Shown one piece after another: positions 6,777 to 7,912 of a stretch of 7,912 bases of DNA. The stretch is taken from the NCBI GenBank assembly GCA_023425615.1, contig JAFACJ010000234.1:1-7912 (forward strand). The letters run 5' to 3'. This DNA is from Actinomycetes bacterium. Lineage in GTDB: Bacteria > Actinomycetota > Actinomycetes > Streptosporangiales > Streptosporangiaceae. The position numbers and the translations under genes are program-made. The stretch's first letter is position 1. Every line of letters begins with the position of its first letter. The notes beneath the pieces were generated by a model that searched no databases, was not told where the DNA came from, and worked only from the letters and a program-made list of their open reading frames with translations.

Positions 6777-7640
6777 TCACAGATCATCGGAGGCATCGCG
6801 CGGCGACGGCACCGGCTCGGCGGCACCCGCCCCCTCCGGCAGCGGAGGCAGCGTCCCCCCGAACTCAGGGCACCGCTCCTTGTGATCGCACCAGTCGCAC
6901 AGCCGCCCCGGCCGAGGCCGCCACTCACCGGAGTCCATCGCCCGCCGGATCGCCTGCCACAGCGCCTCCACCTTGCGCTCCGTGGCCCGCAGGTCCGCCT
7001 CGTCCGGCACGTACCGCAACACCTCGCCGTTGCCCAGGTACATCAGCTGCAGCAACGCCGGCACCCGTCCCCGCAACCGCCACAGCACCAGCGCGTAGAA
7101 CTTCATCTGGAACAGCGCCCGCGCCTCGAAGTCCGCACGCGGCGCCGACCCCGTCTTGTAGTCGACGATCCGCACCTCGCCCGACGGCGCCACGTCCACC
7201 CGGTCGATGTACCCCCGCAACTTCAACCCCGAGGCCAGCACCGTCTCAACGAACAGCTCGCGATCAGCCGGCTCCAGCCGCCGCGGATCCTCCAGCGTGA
7301 AGTACCGCTCCAGCATCGTGCGCGCCTGCGCCCGCCACTCCTCGCGCTCGCCCTCGGCCGCGTCCTGGAACAACCCCTCCAGCTCCGGCTCCTGCGCCAC
7401 CAGCAGCTCCCACTGCGGGTCCAGCAGCTCCCGCGCCGCCGTCGGCGTCCGCCCCTCGGCCGGAAGATCGAACAACCGCTCCAGCACCGCGTGCACCAGC
7501 GTTCCCCGCACCGCCGCCGGACTCGGCCGCTCCGGAAACCGGTCGATCACCCGGAAGCGATACAGCAGCGGACAGGTCATGAAATCCCCCGCGCGGGACG
7601 GGGACAGAGAACCGATCACCGCGGGCCCGGTCGTCGTCAT
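6777..7640 (-). CDS. RecB/Cas4-like PD-(D/E)XK nuclease with predicted Fe-S cluster
   Basis: This stand-alone nuclease domain, related to RecB, AddB and Cas4, is 287 residues long. No helicase is attached. The motifs are complete: H50 in GTLVHAVLE, D146 in GYIDRVD, D160-x-K162 in IVDYKTG, and Q178-x3-Y182 (the QxxxY motif typical of the RecB family). Four cysteines are placed as in AddB and Cas4: C23 near the N-terminus (MTCPLLYRF) and C248, C251 and C257 near the C-terminus (CDWCDHKERC). They probably hold a 4Fe-4S cluster that staples the fold. Activity is likely exonuclease or flap-type cutting of DNA ends, but no partner helicase is in view. The start is ATG at 7640 with only a weak GGGG in front of it. 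A -10-like TAGTCT just upstream suggests a leaderless or nearly leaderless message. The acidic, proline-rich tail after residue 262 looks disordered. Confidence 0.9.
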   Translation of the reverse strand: MTTTGPAVIGSLSPSRAGDFMTCPLLYRFRVIDRFPERPSPAAVRGTLVHAVLERLFDLPAEGRTPTAARELLDPQWELLVAQEPELEGLFQDAAEGEREEWRAQARTMLERYFTLEDPRRLEPADRELFVETVLASGLKLRGYIDRVDVAPSGEVRIVDYKTGSAPRADFEARALFQMKFYALVLWRLRGRVPALLQLMYLGNGEVLRYVPDEADLRATERKVEALWQAIRRAMDSGEWRPRPGRLCDWCDHKERCPEFGGTLPPLPEGAGAAEPVPSPRDASDDL

Positions 7641-7702
7641 GCCCCAGAGACTAGGGGACAGGGCCGACGGAAACGGCCCTCCCCTTGGCTAGCATCGTTG
7701 AC
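7641..7702. promoter_or_regulatory. Compact divergent promoter with central inverted repeat
   Basis: This 62-base gap separates the RecB-like gene (leftward) from the M50 gene (rightward). A -10-like TAGCAT (7690-7695) reads rightward and ends seven bases before the GTG start. TAGTCT (7653-7648 on the minus strand) reads leftward and ends seven bases before the ATG start. Both transcripts would therefore start at or very near the start codon. Both boxes lie in a CTAG (7651-7654 and 7689-7692). Between them AGGGCC (7660-7665) and GGCCCT (7675-7680) form a perfect inverted repeat, and with normal spacing the two -35 regions would overlap at 7667-7676. No good -35 consensus is seen. Confidence 0.5.
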
Positions 7703-7912
7703 GTGCACCACCACCGCGACGCCCAAGACCACCGCGCCACCGGGGAACGACCGCCGGGCCTTGCCCTGGGAACCGTGGCGGGCGTACCGGTCTACGTGGC
7801 ACGCAGCTGGTTCCTCATCGCCCTCCTCATCACCCTCGGCTTCCTGCCCCCCGCCCGCACCGTCGCCCCCCCGCCCGCGGCCCTCCTCCACACCGTCACC
7901 AACGCGGTCTTA
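7703..7912 (+). CDS. Site-2 protease family (peptidase M50) membrane metalloprotease, 3' partial
   Basis: Only the first 70 codons are in the window; the frame is open to the right edge. After a short His-rich cytoplasmic start (MHHHRDAQDH) comes LGTVAGVPVYVARSWFLIALLITLGFLPP. The G-x-V-x-G-V-P-V-x-V stretch followed by SWFLIALLIT is the usual opening of actinobacterial M50/SpoIVFB-type site-2 proteases, leading into the first membrane helix (about 35-49). The catalytic HExxH lies beyond the window, so activity cannot be confirmed. GTG at 7703 is the only plausible start. It has no ribosome binding site, but a -10-like TAGCAT just upstream points to leaderless expression. Codon 70, the last visible, is TTA, a rare codon in such genomes. 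In many actinobacteria this gene neighbours trmI and the Pup-proteasome genes. Confidence 0.7.
   Translation, partial: MHHHRDAQDHRATGERPPGLALGTVAGVPVYVARSWFLIALLITLGFLPPARTVAPPPAALLHTVTNAVL

Noticed and set aside
1..7912. CRISPR array, mobile element, tRNA, or toxin-antitoxin pair
   Set aside because: No regularly spaced exact repeats, terminal inverted repeats with a transposase, tRNA-like cloverleaf or small paired genes were seen on either strand.

Overview
The window looks like chromosome of a high-GC actinomycete. G+C is very high throughout, third codon positions are almost all G or C, GTG and TTG starts occur, and the gene families (NarL-type two-component pair, MacB/FtsX exporter, HdeD-like membrane protein, RecB-like nuclease next to an M50 protease) are typical of Streptomyces/Streptosporangiales-type genomes. 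I cannot name the species. I see no insertion sequence, integrase, tRNA, rRNA, CRISPR array or phage gene.

Region 1 (1-5327, all on +) is a signalling and transport cassette. A membrane histidine kinase, cut by the left edge, overlaps its NarL/FixJ-type response regulator by four bases (GTGA). A 158-base gap carrying strong inverted repeats follows. Then come an ABC ATPase and a ten-helix MacB/FtsX-type permease whose start touches the ATPase stop. A perfect 16-bp hairpin with a T-tract closes the unit. The simplest reading is that the kinase senses an envelope or drug signal and the regulator controls the exporter, possibly through the repeats in the gap. The substrate cannot be read from sequence.

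Region 2 (5328-6108) holds a single six-helix HdeD/DUF308 membrane protein, built from three 57-residue repeats and followed by a terminator. The space between it and the convergent gene on the minus strand is filled by a degenerate tandem repeat made of GC-rich hairpins.

Region 3 (6109-7640, on -) is a likely two-gene operon: a RecB/Cas4-type PD-(D/E)XK nuclease with four cysteines placed as for a 4Fe-4S cluster, then a DEDDh (DnaQ-like) 3'-5' exonuclease.

Region 4 (7641-7912) is a 62-base divergent promoter region, with two outward-facing -10 boxes around a central inverted repeat, and the first 70 codons of a site-2 protease (M50) gene that runs off the right edge. In actinobacteria, a RecB-like gene beside an M50 gene often borders the TrmI/ARC/Pup-proteasome locus, so that locus may lie just to the right (inference from family knowledge, not visible here).

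Overall these are recognisable families. I did not find a clearly new system. The best leads are the divergent promoter, the alternative hairpins upstream of the ABC genes, the nuclease pair, and the tandem hairpin block.
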